Shown here: positions 59,913 to 64,000 of the stretch, in pieces
Layout: the number at the start of each line of letters is the position of its first letter
Position numbering within the stretch: position 1 is the first letter of the stretch
NCBI GenBank assembly: GCA_964036665.1
Contig: OZ038529.1
Location: 24,314,060-24,378,059, forward strand
DNA length: 64,000 nt
From: Gordius sp. MW1
Taxonomy: Eukaryota > Nematomorpha > Gordioida > Gordea > Gordiidae
Direction: 5' to 3'
The notes under the pieces: generated by a model
Told to the model about the DNA's origin: nothing
The model's input: only the letters and a program-made list of their open reading frames with translations
Database searches by the model: none
Program-made: the position numbers and the translations under genes

Positions 59913-60812
59913 GCATAATTTAATTTAAATAGACAGTACCCGGGTCCATAGACTTAAAAGGATGAAAAAAAGAGTGGTTTATATACACAGTCTAATATAT
60001 ATATATATACACTAAGTCAAGGTCGTTTAATTGCTTATCATATAGCAACTTGCATCCATATATAACCTTGATATTTATCATAAAAATTTATTTGACCAAA
60101 AACCGTCGTACAATGAAGGCAGGTGTGTGTTTATAAGATAATAAATAATAATTACGTATATAAGGTATATATGAACATCTCGGCGGACAATAAAGTACAA
60201 AAGGAAGGGAAGGGAAGGAGAGAAGGGGGGACCGTGGTGTTTTTATACTGGTACCACAATTACGAAATAGTCGTACAAAAAATTACCAAAATGACGAGTT
60301 GGCGAGAGAGCGATGATTTAAATGCTGGCACACAACGATGATATATATGGTTGGTTGTGATATTACAAGACCCATCCCTTTTATTACTACTACTATTTGG
60401 CAAATTTGGATCATAAACGTGAAGTAAAATTGTGTATGTTGAAGCAGGTGTGTCGAACTGCGAGCTCGTCAGGTGTCATGTAGTATGCCAAATTTTTACA
60501 ATTTTTTAAAACAATACTGTGCTAAGAAGTCGAGATAATTTTCATAACAAATAATCACGAGATGTCGACTAGGTCCTAAAGGGGATATTAATATGCCTGA
60601 AACAATGAAATAAAGGACGAAAGCAGCAAAAATTGATATAGCAAGGAGGGAAAAAAACCGGTTGAAAGATTGCTTTATAATAGTAATAGCTATATAAGGA
60701 GGAAAAAATCACCAAAAAACAGAAAGATTGATAGTAATAATACTTTTAAAAGTGCCAAGCTTTAGAAATCATATTGGGAAGCTGTATAAAAAAAATCAAA
60801 ATTTTATGGGAA

Positions 60813-62564
60813 TTAATCTATGGGTTTTAGGGATAGTTGAAGGGTGAGTGTGTCATTAACTACGAAAGGGGAATCATTGATTAAAAGTTCGGATAAATCA
60901 ACTCTCTTATCGATCTCGGTATCGGCTGTGTAACGAGTTTTCGAAAAATTTTTGCGCCCGCTAACACTTTTCAACACGCGCTCCCCATCAACCAGAGATA
61001 GCAAATATTCAACGGACCTGGGCTGGTCAAATATCAGATTGCTGTATAGCACGCACCTGAAGTCTTCACTAGTCGGTGAAAATCCTTTTGGGTAGACCTA
61101 GTATGTCCAAAACATGATTATTATTATTATTATTATTATTATTATGTTTTAAAAGAAGTTATTTTTTATTTGCTGTGCAAATTATGGACTCGCTTTTGGT
61201 TGTCCGTCCGGTCCAACTTTTAATTTTTTAATAATTGCCCTAAAAACTAGGGGTTTTTAAAGGCTGTGGACTTATGTTTCTGTAAAAGGCTTTTATTTTG
61301 CTTTCGCAAGTAGACTAGCTAATGACCGCTAATTGGCTTTATTTTTTTCGACCTCGCCCGAGCCCAAATTCCATCATTATTTTTGTGCCCGACTGATTAC
61401 TTTTATTAATGAATTTCTTTGAGCAACTTGTGTAGGTAGTTGCTATATATTGGATAATTGCGAAATTGGCTAAAAATTACCGATTAAATCTCATCTATAT
61501 TAATGTTTTAAAAGGTTTTAGATTACTTCTTCCAATTAAATGCAAATTTTAGAAACAAAACTAATTTCTGGAAGACAGGTAGTTGTGAGGGTTAGGAGGT
61601 TAGGTCGACAAAAGGCCAATATGATTAAAACAACGCCTTGTGGTCATTCCTAAATTTCATAATTTGATTCAAAAGACAGAGAAAAAAAACATTCATTTTT
61701 TTAGGCAACATTGCAGCCCTAAAAACGCTTTTTTCCAGAAAAATGTCACTCTTAATTTCTATCAAATATTACAACTTAAAATCTCGAAGAAAAACTTTAG
61801 CTCTCGTGCCCAACACACCTAACGTACAATTCTATAAGCAAAGTAAGGTATAACGGAGATTAGTGTTGTAAAAAGGGCTGGGTTTTGTTTGGTCGACCTT
61901 TAGTTTTAGTCAACTAAATATAAACAGACCAAAGATTTGCGGTCAGAGTCTAAAAGACCAAACGCAAAAGTAAAAACTGTCTCCTAACAGTAGATCGAGT
62001 TATCACTTTAAGTTCCCAATCCCATCCTACGGTAGGGAAGCATGAGGAACGGGTCGTTATCCAAAAACTGAGTTCGGCAAACTTTTGAAGCTTAGAAAAA
62101 TTGGAGACGACCACGCGCTTATCCCATCGCGTTTCCGTGTAATTCCTCAGCAAAAAGGTGTAGGGTGAAGGCACGTTTACGGTCGCCATTTTGAAATCAT
62201 CAGGTTCGGTAACGTCCGTAGATTCCGGCTTTCGCGTCGTGTCGGGGCAATTTGTGCCTTTTACCCCGTAAAAAAACGAAGGACTCAATAGATGGTTACG
62301 AAAGTTAGTAGGATGCATCTGATTGGGTGTGGTCTGAGGAGTGCTCGCGATAATATTAGTATTCAAGGTCGCGTTGCTGTTGAAGTAGGTGCAGCGTGAT
62401 GAAAGTGAGAGGGCGTGAAATTTGTAAGCCGACGCCAAGTGCGGAGCAAAAGAGGTGGGCTCTTGCTCTACCAATTTACTACACCGCTCCAATTCGCACA
62501 GCTGATCCGGGGTCATCATGGGAAATCGAACGTAAGGCAAAACATCCAACAGCAGAGAGCCCAC
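60813..62564 (-). CDS. BTBD17-like BTB/BACK protein, 3' part
   Basis: Two exons fit: 62564-62007 (acceptor TTTTTACAG, donor AAA|GTGATA) and 61097-60813 (acceptor TACTAG), joined in phase 0; the intron is 909 bp. The frame opens inside a BACK domain (LPYVRFPMMTPDQLCELERC, YKFHALSL) and continues into a C-terminal beta domain: LLRNYTETRWDKRVVVSNFS, FPTVGWDWELK joined to VYPKGFSPTSEDFRC. It ends NDTLTLQLSLKPID. The 'DWE-x-x-x-YPKG' signature across the splice junction strongly supports the join and is typical of BTBD17-type BTB-BACK proteins. The BTB domain itself must lie in upstream exons, to the right and probably outside the window. Such proteins are thought to act as oligomerising scaffolds or Cullin-3 adaptors; the partner is unknown. 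The intron carries dispersed repeat B and a hAT-like MITE fragment. Confidence 0.7.
61112..61145 (+). repeat. (ATT)n microsatellite
   Basis: About ten ATT units in the intron of the BTBD17-like gene. Confidence 0.9.
61190..61440 (+). repeat. Dispersed repeat B, copy 2
   Basis: Inverted relative to 28560-28850: AGGCTGTGGACTTATG, CTTTTATTTTGCTTTCGC, TTTTTTCGACCTCGCCC, TGCCCGACTGATTAC and TAATGAATTTCTTTGAGC appear in mirrored order. Confidence 0.7.
61863..61935. mobile_element. hAT-like MITE fragment
   Basis: TAGTGTTGTAAAAAGGGCTG and TTTGGTCGACCTTTAGTTTT match the left half of the element at 48086. The right half is missing. Confidence 0.7.
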
Positions 62565-62639
62565 CTGTAAAAAATAGAAATATAAAAGTAATAACAAAAA
62601 ATACATAGGAAAAACCATTCAGAGAATTAATTTATAAAA

Positions 62640-64000
62640 TATACAATAAAATATGGCGCCGTTCAGAAAAGCCCGACCCGCTGCCCGAACCCGACCGGGC
62701 AACTGTCGTAAATTTAGATTTTTGGGCAGGCACATACGAGATTTGGGTCATTAGGGCTCAATGATATTATCAAATAATGCATTTTTCTATTTTTAAGTAT
62801 TATTTTGTCATTTTTTTACTTGATTGTATAATGTTTGTTAATCCTAGATTTTATCCAAAAATAAATTTTTTTACAAAATATACCCATATCAGTTCTAAAA
62901 ATTTTAACAAAACATCATTTCAGGCAGGGCAGTTTTCATAATTCGGGCATAGCCGGGCGACACCTAGAAGGATTTAGGGGAGGCCCGGACGGGCAGCTTA
63001 GTTTTTAAAATCGGACCGGGTCGGGTTCGGGCGGAAATTTTTTTCCACCAAATCTGATCTCTGGAAAAGGTTAATTGCAGACGTAAAAACAAAAATTCTC
63101 TTAGAGAACGACAATTAATTTGTTATTTTATAAAAATAAAGAAATAACATTCACGACTAAAAAACTATAGAATCACGTTAAAACAAAACTGATCTGATGG
63201 CATTGATTCGTGTATGGAAATCGTGTGGGATTTAACGATTTCCATTGTGATCTTTTCCCTGATAAAAAAGTACTCCTTCAAATTTAATGAAACGTTAGAG
63301 ATCGCGTTCCAAATTGTTTAAAGAATGTGAGAGCTTTGCCTAAGTCTCCCATTGTGGCTGCCATCAAGGGAATGAAAAAAAATTTTTCATTGACAATCAT
63401 AATATAGCGTGGTCGGGGTTTAGTTTATTTCGATAAAATTCCAAAAAATAACTATATATGTATACATGATAGCCATCCCGGACGTTTTATCTTCAAAACA
63501 AACTATATTTTTCAATGGCAAACTACTTATAATTTCATAAAAACATCCATAACAAATAAACTAAAATGATAAGGTTAGATTGATAAAATCAGTGTTCAGG
63601 AATAAAAATTAGAGATTAAATCAAGCACAATAGAAATGAAATTAAGTGGGCGAACGGGCCAAGAGCGTAGCCAGGAATGGAATTACGGGGGGGGGGGGGG
63701 GAGGAATTAAGATTTAGGGAGGGGCAAAATGACAATTTTTAAAATTTTAGCCATAATTACATGAAATTTTAACATTTTATGGATTTAGAGGGGGGCATCC
63801 GCCCCCCCCGGCTACGCCTAAGAAATGGGTAAGTTAACAAAGAGGTCAATGGATTCAACAATAGCAATTACAAATTAGGATCGAGTGATAGGGTATCCAC
63901 TAGTGTTGCAAAAACGGCTGGGTTTTGTTTGGTCGACCTTTAGTTTAACTAAGACCAAAAGTAGCTTCAGGTGTGTTTCTAATTTCGAAGCCTTATAGGT
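62640..64000. other. Right edge: GC-rich element, MITEs, no exon recognised
   Basis: 62655-63062 has CCCGACCCGCTGCCCGAACC at one end and CCGGGTCGGGTTCGGGCGG at the other, a probable inverted pair of a hAT-type element ending near TCTGATCTCTGG. 63663-63822 is a CATGGGCGTAGCC-family MITE (GAGCGTAGCCAGGAATGG to GGCTACGCC). 63900-64000 is the start of another hAT-like MITE (TAGTGTTGCAAAAACGGCTG), cut by the window edge. The missing BTB exon of the gene to the left was not found here. Confidence 0.5.

Larger units (their letters stand above)
57683..60812. other. Intergenic with MITEs and a tRNA-like fragment
   Basis: No exon was recognised. The stretch holds a tRNA-like piece (58696-58781), two MITE copies (59323-59492 and about 59755-59912), an AT dinucleotide run at 59994-60010, and otherwise AT-rich sequence. 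Confidence 0.5.

Noticed and set aside
60123-60341. 72-codon frame with a Gly/Arg-rich centre
   Set aside because: No domain, no splice context, and low-complexity purine-rich sequence explains the open frame.

Overview
The window looks like nuclear DNA of an invertebrate animal. It is AT-rich, with spliced genes carrying very short introns (36, 40, 46, 48 and 50 bp are seen) and a very high load of transposable elements. Three genes belong to families known in animals: a complete Integrator subunit 14 (INTS14), an apparently complete alkyladenine DNA glycosylase (MPG/AAG), and the 3' end of a BTBD17-like BTB/BACK gene. No bacterial, viral or organelle genes were found. The species cannot be read from the sequence; a sponge or another early-branching animal is only a guess.

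Layout. 0.44-4.0 kb is a foldback element with long inverted arms made of G/C-run minisatellites. 4.6-11.0 kb (minus) is INTS14 in eight exons, with a 4 kb RTE-type retrotransposon in its last intron. 13.6-19.4 kb is a decayed Ty3/gypsy-type element with two LTRs, and its pol gene contains an inverted insert from a second copy. 21.6-32.1 kb holds three genes for secreted, extremely Lys/Arg/Ala-rich proteins (called KRA1-3 here). 37.1-40.2 kb is a non-LTR retrotransposon. 40.5-41.9 kb is a short LTR element without genes. 42.0-43.6 kb is a second foldback element. 45.5-49.3 kb (plus) is an unidentified four-exon gene with a duplicated exon. 51.0-55.4 kb is a piggyBac-like transposon with a complete RTE copy nested inside it. 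56.9-57.7 kb (minus) is MPG. 60.8-62.6 kb (minus) is the BTBD17-like 3' end. Small MITE families (a CATGGGCGTAGCC family and hAT-like families) fill the gaps.

The best candidate for something new is the KRA cluster. Each gene encodes a signal peptide, a variable pro-region, a dibasic cleavage site (RXKR in two of the three) and a long basic Lys/Arg/Ala/Gln region likely to be helical. One member also has a von Willebrand C-like exon. KRA1 and KRA3 share a pro-region motif, so they look like tandem duplicates. The design recalls precursors of basic matrix or mineral-shaping proteins (silaffin-like), but that role is inference.

Gene models were assembled by eye from reading frame, splice-site dinucleotides, intron phase and remembered family similarity. 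No alignment or database search was run.
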